Positions 49,101 to 58,500 of a stretch of DNA of 64,000 nucleotides are shown one piece after another. The first letter of the stretch is position 1. Each line of letters opens with the position of its first letter. The notes under the pieces are model-generated. The model searched no databases and was not told where the DNA came from. It saw nothing but the letters and a program-made list of their open reading frames with translations. Position numbers and translations under genes: made by a program. Location: NCBI RefSeq assembly GCF_000194945.1, contig NZ_GL878507.1:821963-885962 (forward strand), read 5' to 3'. Source of the DNA: Streptococcus sanguinis SK1 = NCTC 7863. Its GTDB lineage: Bacteria > Bacillota > Bacilli > Lactobacillales > Streptococcaceae.

Positions 49101-49371
49101 CCGCAGACGCATCTTCTGCTTGAACTGCAATAGTGTCAGGCTTACTTTCCTCAGCTGGTGAATTTACTGATTCTGCAGTACTTCCTGCGGAACCTGCTGT
49201 ACCTGTTTGCGAAACCTCGCTTTGGGTATCAGAACCAACAGTTTCATCAGCGCTAACCTGCGCAGCTGCTCCCAAAAGAAGCAAGGTTGATAAGAGCACA
49301 GAACAAACACCGACGTTTAGTTTCCGAATCGAAAACTTACGCAGGTGAGGATTAAATAAATCTTTTCCCAT
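43168..49371 (-). CDS. CshA-family fibrillar surface adhesin, LPKTG-anchored (2067 aa)
   Basis: The shortest of the three paralogues. Order: YSIRK-type signal nearly identical to the 2770-aa protein; Ser/Glu/Pro-rich disordered region with a RSRRVRRDA block near 145; NR2-like adhesive domain (INWLDLGDKSAISNL, SPGYRIKLTVTELKPF); GEVED domain ending FSGEVEDLEV near 628; 12 repeats (about 785-2000), the first three divergent; LPKTG at 2031-2035, helix and KRKKNSED tail. Each repeat has the conserved VDKNGTxVTATY end. Own promoter and operator at 49409-49449 and own terminator. Domain positions are approximate. Confidence 0.95.
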   Translation of the reverse strand: MGKDLFNPHLRKFSIRKLNVGVCSVLLSTLLLLGAAAQVSADETVGSDTQSEVSQTGTAGSAGSTAESVNSPAEESKPDTIAVQAEDASAVATAKPDSVDKPTSEQPAAETTSLQTTVPAEVKSKENSQPAPAQPAGTTETPQPSRSRRVRRDAAPTGLRDGDPNNTIEKPTLADSEKKNPTDLMKQINWLDLGDKSAISNLDTDDSFKVGTVYEKEISPGYRIKLTVTELKPFHSTEIYRDRVKGTAYENSYDPNAKNTWFRYVNEDYRKQEAEGDSARPKIIGAEQNQWTSVRDQGINTNGRKTQLQVPKNGASYGIKFKVEATYLGKPVKATVIMADGEEANPGEYAIFTTNGQGWEHLAEWKRVRPDGSVITDTYAPMNPNRYGQYIGDNATIPVIDWTAFTNPDQKTGGLGSQAFGPNTSKDRTVPIVMTRGASEVGIYIASSGQQAAMIGFMVVDEGDAPASYGNAVHAISGYDANTGARTPQPFLGRVEADIDTTSGNNWMHDDNTDHADEGVNQLLPSDLTGKTNNLFRVNRLQNGDYSVRLQASANGNSKAYVRAWIDFNQNGVFDENEASEFTEVTTAGDYTVNFKNNPAMINPEVSKLGMRVRIALNKGDIEKPNGTAFSGEVEDLEVILTYPPKGEKKESSGIIGQPQKATLQFTPQGIDQNDESKKAAIDTTVAPLVLDNAGNTLTADGDGWYSTAEGRYKVTAKGANVDVVFEPSTGYIGTTQGINIRRVDTNGASTDWIAKNNGEPVINDKLNNMDARYIPTVLNFNEHRSTDAQGLQQVQDIIFNDGNPAKTPAQPSATNPVFFLDADGNRIAGTSAKATSQGQEVGTFELDPATGRVTFTPNKSFVGTVDPVNLQLHDTDGTEHRATYQPTVTRLVPTAQGASSEGIQGAEQSGNLIFTPGDNRVPINEAVAPTFDNGQTTKVVPNVGTYMVDNSGRVTFQPVPSYTGRPSAESVKRVDMNGTEVTAAYQAEVKAATPTGQDTQSTGLQGKLQTSHLNFTPGQASINGQNAMVPLAPEGPQFVVNGQIQQANSLPVHDASGKLQGTYTVQANGDISFQPVPDFYGTPTPARLRVRDKNGSTAEAVYQPTVTQVIPTSTNATSTGPQGVPQTGTPTFAGGDQAVPIDMDSPMTFEDGQPKKTVQGVGVYTINSDGSITFTPEKQYVGTPTPVTVKRVDKNGTEVTATYTPTVTKVTPVGTNATSTGPQGVPQTGTPTFQGGDPLVPIDETVELTLEDGSKKKTIPGQGTYTIDPDGSVTFTPNKQFVGKPDPITVKRVDKNGTPVTATYSPEFTKVTPTSTNATSTGPQGVPQTGTPTFAGGDPLVPIDETVEPNFEDGSKKKTIPGQGTYTIAPDGSVTFTPDKQFVGKPDPITVKRVDKNGTPVTATYSPEFAKVTPTGTNATSTGPQGVPQTGTPTFAGGDPLVPIDESVEPTFEDGSKEKKIPGQGTYTIAPDGVVTFTPEKQYVGKPDPVTVKRVDKNGTEVTATYSPEFTKVTPTGTGTKTEGLQGQVQEGKVSFTPGHNSVPFPAGSTPLFDNGSSVKEVPNVGKFEVDADGKVTFTPDKQFKGETPELELTRTDANGTPVTVKYQAVVKEVTPTGTSATSTGPQGVPQTGTPIFAGGDPLVPIDETVGATFADGNKEKVIPGQGTYTIAPDGSVTFTPDKQFVGKPDSVTVKRVDKNGTPVTATYSPEFVKVTPTGKDASSTNIKGHVQTGKPVFEAGDPLVSIDETIAPSFEDGSKEKTIPGQGTYTISPDGTVTFTPEAGFLGKGSGVTLVRRDENGTSVTARYVPTVVEPSTSKDSVSSGRKGQAQTGTPTFEGAIDHAVAPTFADGSTEMVVPGEGTYRFTMLGAVTFVPEADFVGTASGVVVKRSDIYGNAVTATYTPTVLGSTATEDTGSTGLKGQPQTGKPIFEGDVDPTVPPTFEDGSTEKVVPGQGTYTIAPDGTVTFVPEAGFVGQADGVTVIRKDRNGQTISAVYIPTVTENPVQPERTITPAPPSLSKSEGAKALPKTGTEETSYLAASLLAGVSGLGLIGLEKRKKNSED
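43360..47015 (-). repeat. Tandem CshA-type repeats of the 2067-aa adhesin (12 units)
   Basis: Twelve units of about 305 bp by reading. The first three (DAQGLQQ, GIQGAEQ, GLQGKLQ) diverge; the middle ones mostly match the PLVPIDETVEP subtype; the last three (NIKGHVQ, GRKGQAQ, GLKGQPQ) match those in the other two genes almost exactly. Confidence 0.85.
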
Positions 49372-49408
49372 AATAATCTCCTAAATAATCATTTAAATTG
49401 CAGCTTTT

Positions 49409-49449
49409 ATTATACACTATTCTATTTTAGTTATCCATATATATAACTA
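49409..49449 (-). promoter_or_regulatory. Promoter and shared inverted-repeat operator of the 2067-aa csh gene
   Basis: TATAAT on the minus strand (49409-49414), 13 bp, then TAGTTA-N10-TAACTA at 49428-49449, the same layout as at 42863 and 60098. Confidence 0.65.
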
Positions 49450-49510
49450 TAATTGTAAGAAACTAAGATTATAATTGGACACTTTATTAAAAACAGTCTA
49501 TTTTCAACAA

Positions 49511-49548
49511 AAAATAGGAAAGATCCATAAACGAATCTTTCCTATTTT
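49511..49548 (-). terminator. Terminator of the 3493-aa csh gene
   Basis: AAAATAGGAAAGAT / ATCTTTCCTATTTT, a perfect 14-bp stem with a 10-nt loop and T-run on the minus strand, about 33 bp past the stop. Confidence 0.85.
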
Positions 49549-49580
49549 GATTTAGCGGTTGGAAGCTAAGTTCTCACCTC

Positions 49581-52500
49581 TTAGTCTTCAGACTTTTTCC
49601 TCCTCTTCTCTAAGCCAAACAGTCCCAAACCTGATACTCCCGCAAGCAAGCTTGCTGCTAAGTATGAGGTTTCTTCTGTACCAGTCTTAGGAAGGGATTT
49701 TGCACCCGCACTCTTAGAAAGTGATGGCGGTGCAGGTGTAATCGTCCGCTCTGGCTGAACAGGGTTTTCTGTCACAGTTGGAACGTAAACCGCTGAAATC
49801 GTCTGACCATTACGATCTTTGCGAATCACTGTCACACCGTCAGCTTGACCGACAAAGCCCGTTTCTGGTACAAAGGTTACAGTGCCATCTGGCGCAATCG
49901 TGTAGGTACCTTGGCCTGGAACAACCTTTTCAGTACTTCCATCCTCGAAAGTTGGCGGAACAGTTGGATCCACGTCGCCTTCAAAGATTGGTTTCCCAGT
50001 CTGCGGCTGTCCTTTTAGACCTGTGCTGCTGGTATCTTCTGTAGCAGTGCTTCCCAAAACAGTTGGGGTATAGGTTGCCGTCACGGCATTGCCATAAATA
50101 TCTGAACGTTTCACGACAACTCCGCGAGCAGTTCCGACAAAGTCTGCTTCCGGCACAAAGGTCACTGCCCCCAGCATATTGAAACGATAAGTTCCTTCAC
50201 CTGGGACAACCATTTCGGTGCTGCCGTCCGCAAAGGTCGGTGCCACTGCCTGGTCAATCGCCCCTTCAAAAGTTGGCGTGCCCGTTTGAGCTTGGCCCTT
50301 GCGGCCACTGGATACACTGTCCTTGCTAGTTGATGGTTCAACTACGGTCGGAATATAGCGAGCTGTCACTGAGGTGCCATTCTTATCACGACGGACAAGG
50401 GTCACACCGCTTCCCTGACCAAGGAAATCAGCATCTGGAGCGAAGGTGACTGTACCGTCTGGTGCGATAGTATAGGTTCCCTCACCTGGAATAGTCTTTT
50501 CCTTGCTTCCGTCTTCGAAGGCTGGCTCGACTGACTCATCAATTGGCACCAGTGGATCCCCTGCTTCGAAGATAGGTTTGCCAGTCTGAACATGGCCTTT
50601 GATATTTGTAGAGGTCGCATTTTTACCAGTTGGGACTACTGCTTTCACTATCGCTTGATATTTGACAATAACAGGAGTTCCGTTAGCGTCTAAACGAATC
50701 AATCCCAATTCTGATGTTTCACCCTTGAATTGTTTTATTGGAGTGAAAGTCACCTTGTTATCGGCATCCACTTCGAACTTACCAACATTTGGTACTTCTT
50801 TAATATTCTTTCCGTTACCAAAAAGTGGAGTCGAACCAGCGGGGAATGGAACTAATTTATGTCCTGGCGTGAAAGTCACTTGACCTTTTTGAACCTGACC
50901 TTGCAAACCTTCTGTCTTAGTACCGGTGCCTGTTGGAGTTACCTTGGTAAACTCTGGACTGTAGGTCGCTGTCACTGGTGTGCCGTTCTTATCCACTCGT
51001 TTTACTGTGACTGGATCTGGTTTGCCTACAAACTGCTTGTCTGGCGTGAAGGTCACTGCTCCATCCGGAGTGATGGTATACGTTCCTTGACCTGGAATGG
51101 TCTTCTTCTTGCTTCCATCTGCAAAGGTTGGCTCAACTGTCTCATCGATCGGAACTAGTGGGTCTGCACCTTTGAAAGTTGGAGTGCCGGTTTGCGGAAG
51201 ACCTTGTGGGCCAGTGCTCGTTGCGGTGGTGCCTGTTGGAGTTACCTCTTTGACTACCGCTTGGTACTTAACTGTAACAGAGGTACCATTGACATCAGTG
51301 CGAGTCAATTCAAGTTCTGGCGTTTCACCCTTGAATTGTTTGTCTGGAGTGAAAGTAACCTTGCCGTCTTCGTCCACTTCAAACTTTCCAATATTTGGTA
51401 CTTCTTTAACTGTGGAACCATTGTCAAATAACGGAGTCGAACCTGCTGGGAATGGAACAGAATCATGGCCTGGAGTGAAGGTAACTTTGCCTTCTTGAAC
51501 TTGGCCTTGCAAGCCTTCTGTTTTAGTGCCGGTACCTGTTGGAGTCACCTTGGTAAACTCTGGACTGTAAGTCGCAGTTACTGGAGTACCATTCTTATCC
51601 ACACGTTTCACAGTGATTGGATCTGGTCTGCCTACAAACTGCTTGTCTGGAGTAAAGGTCACTGAGCCATCTGGAGTAATGGTGTAAGTTCCCTGACCTG
51701 AAATAGTCTTTTCCTTGCTACCATCGTCGAAGCTTGGCTCAACTGTTTCGTCAATCGGAACCAATGGATCACCACCTGCAAAGGTTGGGGTGCCAGTTTG
51801 AGGAAGGCCTTGTGGGCCAGTGCTAGTTGCGGTAGTTCCTATTGGGGTCACTTTCTCAACAGTAGGCGTGTACTTAGCCGTCACTGGGGTACCATTCTTA
51901 TCTACTCGCTTAACAACAACTGGATCTGGTGTTCCAACAAATTGCTTGTCCGGTGTGAAAGTGACAGATCCATCTGGTGTTACTTCGAAGATTCCGACAT
52001 TTGGAACTTCCTTGCGTTTGCTCCCATCATCGAAAGTCGCTGGAGTATCATTATCCAGTGGTACATTCGGGTCGCCACCAACAAAGTTTGGTTTACCAGT
52101 TTGTGGACGGCCTTGTGGGCCAGTGCTGGTTGAGGTGGTACCTATTGGAGTTACCTCTTTCACTACCGCTTGGTACTTGACGGTTACTGATGTTCCATTG
52201 GCATCCACACGAGTCAATTCGAGTTCAGGTGTTTCACCCTTGAATTGTTTGTCTGGAGTGAAAGTTACCTTACCATCTGCGTCCACTTCAAACTTACCGA
52301 CATTTGGTACTTCTTTAACTGCGGTACCATTATCGAATAATGGAGTTGAACCAGCTGGGAATGGAACAGAGTCATGGCCAGGTGTGAAGGTGACTTGTCC
52401 TTCTTGAATTTGACCTTGCAAGCCTTCTGTCTTAGTACCGGTTCCTGTCGGAGTTACAGCAGTCACAGTCGCTTGATAGTTAGCCTTAGCTACTGTACCA

Positions 52501-55500
52501 TTGGCATCGGCACGGCTGAGTTCGATTTCTGGTGTCTTACCGACAAACGTTTTAACTGGAGTAAAGGTGACATTACCCTCTCCGTCTACTTCGAACTTAC
52601 CGACTTTGGCAATTTCTTTGACATTCGTGCCAGTGTCAAAGACTGGCGTACTGTTTTCTGGGAAGCCGACTTGCGGATTTCCTGCTTCAAAAGTAATCTT
52701 ACCTTTTTGAACTTGGCCTTGAAGCCCCTCTGTCTGAGCACCTGTGGCTCTTGGAGTCACTTTCTCAACAGTTGGTGTGTACTTAGCCGTCACTGGTGTA
52801 CCATTCTTATCTACCCGCTTAACAACAACTGGGTCTGGTGTGCCAACAAATTGCTTGTCAGGTGTGAAAGTGACAGATCCATCTGGTGTTACTTCGAAGA
52901 TTCCGACATTTGGAACTTCCTTGCGTTTGCTTCCATCATCGAAAGTCGCTGGAGTATCATTATCCAGTGGTACATTCGGGTCGCCACCAACAAAGTTTGG
53001 TTTACCCGTTTGTGGACGGCCTTGTGGGCCAGTGCTGGTTGAGGTGGTGCCTGTTGGAGTTACCTCTTTCACTACCGCTTGGTACTTAACTGTAACAGGG
53101 GTGCCGTTGGCATCTACACGAGTCAATTCAAGTTCTGGCGTTTCACCCTTGAATTGCTTGTCTGGAGTGAAAGTCACCTTGCCATCCGCATCCACTTCGA
53201 ACTTACCAACATTTGGCACTTCTTTAACTGTGGAACCATTGTCAAATAACGGAGTTGAACCTGCTGGGAATGGAACAGAATCATGGCCTGGAGTGAAGGT
53301 GACTTTGCCTTCTTGAACTTGGCCTTGCAAGCCTTCTGTCTTAGTGCCAGTACCAGTTGGAGTTACCTTAGTATACTCTGGGCTATATGTTGCAGTGACT
53401 GGAGTGCCGTTCTTATCAACACGTTTCACAGTGATTGGATCTGGTTTTCCTACAAACTGCTTGTCCGGTGTGAAGGTCACTACGCCATCTGGAGTAATGG
53501 TGTAAGTTCCTTGGCCTGGAATATTTTTCTCTTTGTTTCCATCGTCGAAGCTTGGCTCAACTGTTTCATCGATTGGAACCAGTGGATCTCCACCCTCAAA
53601 GGTTGGGGTACCAGTTTGTGGACGGCCTTGTGGACCGGTGCTGGTTGCATTGGTACCTGTTGGAGTTACTTTAGTAAACTCTGGACTGTAAGTTGCCGTC
53701 ACTGGAGTGCCGTTCTTGTCCACTCGCTTCACTGTGATTGGGTCCGGTTTACCTACAAACTGCTTCTCTGGTGTGAAGGTCACTGTGCCATCTGGTGCAA
53801 TGGTGTAGGTTCCCTGACCTGGAATGGTCTTCTTCTTGCTTCCATCTGCAAAGGTTGGCTCAACAGTCTCATCGATTGGAACTAGTGGGTCCGCAGCTTT
53901 GAAGATTGGAGTTCCTGTTTGTGGAACACCTTGAGGACCGGTGCTGGTAACGGTAGTACTTGTCGGAGTTACTTCTTTCACTACCGCTTGGTACTTAACT
54001 GTAACAGGAGTGCCGTTGACATCCACACGAATAATTCCTAATTCTGGTGTTTTACCCTTGAACTGTTTGTCTGGAGTGAAGGTCACAATGCCATCTGCAT
54101 CCACTTCGAACTTACCGATATTTGGTACTTCTTTAATATTTTTTCCGTTACCAAAAAGCGGAGTCGAGCCTGCTGGGAATGGAACTAATTCATGGCCTGG
54201 CGTGAAGGTGACATGACCTTTTTGAACCTGACCTTGTAATCCTTCTGTCTTATCACCAGTACCGGTCGGAGTCACAGCGGTCACAGTCGCTTGGTAGTTG
54301 GCCTTGGCTGCTGTACCGTTGACATCTGTACGGCTGAGTTCAACTTCTGGTGTCTTACCGACAAACGTTTTGACTGGTGTGAAAGTAACATTCCCCTCTG
54401 TATCAACCTCGAACTTACCGACTTTGGCAATTTCTTTTACAGTAGTACCAGTATCAAAGACCGGTGTGCTGTCGGTTGGGAAGCCGACTTGCGGACTTCC
54501 TGCTTCAAAAGTAACCTTGCCTTTTTGAACTTGGCCTTGAAGCCCCTCCGTCTGAGCACCTGTCGCTCTTGGAGTCACTTTCTCAACAGTTGGCGTATAC
54601 TTGGCTGTCACAGGAGTGCCATTTTTGTCCACTCGCTTAACAATAACCGGATCTGGTGTGCCAACAAATTGCTTATCTGGGGTAAAGGTGACAGAACCGT
54701 CTGGTGCCACTTCAAAGATACCGACATTTGGAACAACCTTGCGCTTGCTTCCGTCATCGAAAGTAGCCGGAGTATCATTATCCAGTGGAACTCCCGGAGT
54801 GCCGCTCACGAAGTTTGGCTTGCCTGTTTGTGGACGGCCTTGCTCACCAGTGCTGGTGATATTTGTTCCCGTTGGAACCACTTCTTTCACCACTGCTTGG
54901 TATTTGACGGTAACAGGAGTGCCATTCACATCTGCTCGAACCAATGTCAGCTCAGGAGTGATTCCCTTAAACTGCTTGTCTGGCGTGAAAGTCACCTTGC
55001 CATTCGCATCCACTTCAAATTTACCAACGGTTGGAATCTCTTTAACAGTCAAACCATTGTCAAAGAGCGGAGTTGTTTCAGCTGGGAATGGAACTGAGGC
55101 ATGACCAGGTGTGAAGGTAACATGGCCTTCTTGAACCTGACCTTGCAATCCTTCTGTCTTATCTCCAGTACCAGTTGGAGTGACTTTAGTAAACTCAGGA
55201 CTGTAAGTCGCAGTGACTGGTGTACCATTCTTATCAACACGTTTCACTGTCACTGAATCTGGCTTTCCTACAAACTGCTTCTCTGGTGTGAAGGTAACTG
55301 TGCCATCTGGTGCAATGGTGTAAGTTCCCTGACCTGGAATAGCCTTTTTCTTACTGCCATCTTCGAAGGTTGGCTCAGCGGTTTCATCAATTGGAACCAG
55401 TGGATCACCACCTTGGAAAGTTGGGGTACCAGTTTGCGGAAGACCTTGTGGGCCAGTGCTAGTCACATTAGTACCAGTTGGAGTAACTCTGGTGAATTCT

Positions 55501-58500
55501 GGGCTGTAAGTTGCAGTAACCGGTGTGCCGTTCTTATCAACACGTTTTACAGTAATTGAATCTGGCTTTCCTACAAACTGCTTCTCTGGTGTGAAGGTCA
55601 CTGTGCCATCTGGTGCAATGGTGTAAGTTCCCTGACCTGAAATAGTCTTTTCCTTGCTTCCATCTTCAAAGGTTGGCGTGACTGCTTCATCAATCGGAAC
55701 TAGCGGATCACCACCTTGGAAAGTTGGAGTACCTGTTTGCGGAAGACCTTGAGGACCTGTGCTAGTTACATTAGTGCCCGTTGGGGTTACTGATGTAACC
55801 GTCGCGATATAAGTGACTTTCGCTGCAATACCATTTGCATCTTTGCGAGAAATGCTAATTTCTGGTGTTTCACCCTTGAACTGTTTGTCTGGCGTGAAGG
55901 TGACATTGCCCTCCGCATCTACTTCAAACTTACCGACTTTGGCAATTTCTTTTACGTTCGTCCCTGTGTCAAAGACTGGCGTGCTGTTGGCTGGGAATCC
56001 GACTTTTGGATCGCCAGCTTTAAAAGTTACACGGCCCTTTTGAACTTGTCCTTGCGGACCTTCTGTCTGATCTCCAGTTCCCGTCGGAGTCACAGCGGTC
56101 ACAGTCGCCCGATATTTGGCCTTGACTACTGTGCCATTGACATCTGCGCGGCTGAGTTCAACTTCTGGTGTCTTACCGACAAACGTTTTGACTGGAGTAA
56201 AGGTGATATTACCCTCTCCATCCACTTCGAACTTACCGACTTTGGCAATTTCTTTGACATTCGTGCCGGTATCAAAGACCGGTGTGCTGTCGGTTGGGAA
56301 GCCTACTTGCGGACTTCCTGCTTCAAAAGTAACCTTGCCTTTCTGAACTTGACCTTGAGGGCCTTTCGTCTGAGCGCCTATTGCTCTTGGGGTTACTTTC
56401 TCAACAGTAGGCGTATATTTAGCTGTCACAGGAGTGCCATTTTTGTCCACTCGCTTAACAACAACTGGATCTGGTGTGCCAACAAATTGCTTGTCTGGTG
56501 TGAAAGTGACAGATCCATCTGGTGCCACTTCAAAGATTCCGACATTTGGAACCACCTTGCGCTTACTTCCATCGTCGAAAGTCGCTGGAGTATCATTATC
56601 CAGTGGTACATCTGGGTTGCCACTGAAAAAGGTTGGCTTACCTGTCTGTGGACGGCCTTGTTTACCAGTACTTGTAATGTTTGTTCCAGTTGGAGTAACA
56701 GCAGTGACTGTCGCCTTGTAGATAGCTGTAGCTGTGCTACCATTCCTATCTGTACGAGTAATCCTGATGTCTGGCGTAAGGCCTTTAAATTGTTTCTCTG
56801 GAGTAAAGGTTACATTTCCATCCTCATCCACTTCAAACTTACCAACAGTAGGCACTTCTTTAACAGTCGAACCATTGTCGAAGAGCGGAGTTGAGCCAGC
56901 TGGAAAGGCCACCGTTTGTTTTTGACCGTTGACTTGCGCAGAACCTTCTGTGAAGCTGACTTTTCCTCGCTGAACTTGACCTTGTACACCACTTGTTTCA
57001 GTATTCGTTGCACTTGGTGCTGCTGCTTTCACATCAGCCTGATAGGTAGCTGTTACTTCTGTTCCATTGACATCTACTCGCTTGATAATCTCTGCCGCTG
57101 GCCGTCCAGTATAAGTCGGTAGTGGAGTGAAGGTAACTAAGCCTTGATTATCCACCTGATAGGTACCAACACCAGCAACTGTTTTAGTCTGGCTGCCATT
57201 ATCAAATGTTGGAAACTTCTTGCTATCAATAGGCACACGATTATTGCCTGGATTGAAGGTCAATTGCCCTGTCTGAACTGCACCTTGAATGCCCTCGCTG
57301 CTGGCACCTTGAGCAGATGGTCTAACAGGAGTCACCTTTGGCTGATAAACAGCTTGGTGCGGAATACCTTTGCCATCAGTCAGCTGAACGGAAATAGGGT
57401 CTACAGTCCCAACAAAGTTTTTGTTTGGTTTGAAAGTAATCTTACCTGTTGCAGGTTGGACTTCAAAACGACCGACTTCCCGACCATTTGATAAAGCTGG
57501 AACTCTAGTATCATCTGTAGTCGTTCCATCCGCTTTCACAAATTTTACTGGATTTGCTGCAGTCGGATTTGCCGGAGTTTTGCCAGCATCACCATCATTA
57601 AAGACAGGCGTCTTTTCTTGCGTTAGTCCTTGAGCATCTTTTGTTTCATACTTAGGAACATTGAGCACAGTTGGTACATAGCGTCCATCCATGGTGTTGA
57701 GCTGGTCATTGATGACTGCTTCAGCCTGATTCTTGGCAATCCAATCCGTACTTGCGCCATTAGTATCAAAACGACGAATGTTAATCCCCTGAGCAGTACC
57801 GACAAAGCCCGCCTTAGGCTCATATACCACATCTACATCAGCACCGTTTGCTGTTACTTTATAACGGCCTTCAGCAGTGTTATACCAGCCTTCTGCATCA
57901 GCTGTCAGGGCATTTCCTCTCGCATCCAATACAATCGGAGCTTTAGTAGTATCAATCGCTACTTTCTTATTTTCAGTATTTTGAGCAATCCCCTGCGGAG
58001 TAAAATGAAGAGTGGCTGTCTGTCTCTGATCACGGATTCCAGTACTTTCCTTCTTCTCACCTTTTGGTGGATAGGTCAGTTCAACTTCTAGGTCTTCCAC
58101 CTCACCACTAAATGCAGTTCCGGTAGGCTTTTCAATATCTCCCTTGTTCAAGGCGATACGAACACGCATTCCCAACTTGCTAAGTTCAGGATTGGTCATA
58201 GCTGGATTCTTCTTAAAGTTGACAGTATAGTCTCCCGCAGTTGTTACTTCGGTAAATTCACTGGCTTCGTCTTCGTCAAAGACACCATTATTATTGAAGT
58301 CAATCCAGGCACGGACATAGGCTTTTTCGTATCCGTTAGCTGAAGCATGGATGCGGAGAGAATAATCTCCGTCGTGCAGACGGTTTACTGGAAAAAGACC
58401 ATTAGTTTTCCCGACTAAATCATCAGACAAGAGCTGATTAATACCTTCATCGGCTAAATCATTCTGATCGTCATGTTTCCAGTTGTTGCCAGACGAGGTA

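Noticed and set aside
49773..57650. A CRISPR-like array of regular repeats
   Set aside because: The unit is about 300 bp, stays in frame and encodes protein domains; there are no short repeats with unique spacers.
35517..58091. Many long plus-strand open frames inside the csh genes (up to 284 codons, for example 56040-56894 and 54291-55097)
   Set aside because: They repeat with the csh units, have biased Trp/Cys/Tyr-rich composition, lack ribosome sites and are shadows of the periodic codon use on the other strand.
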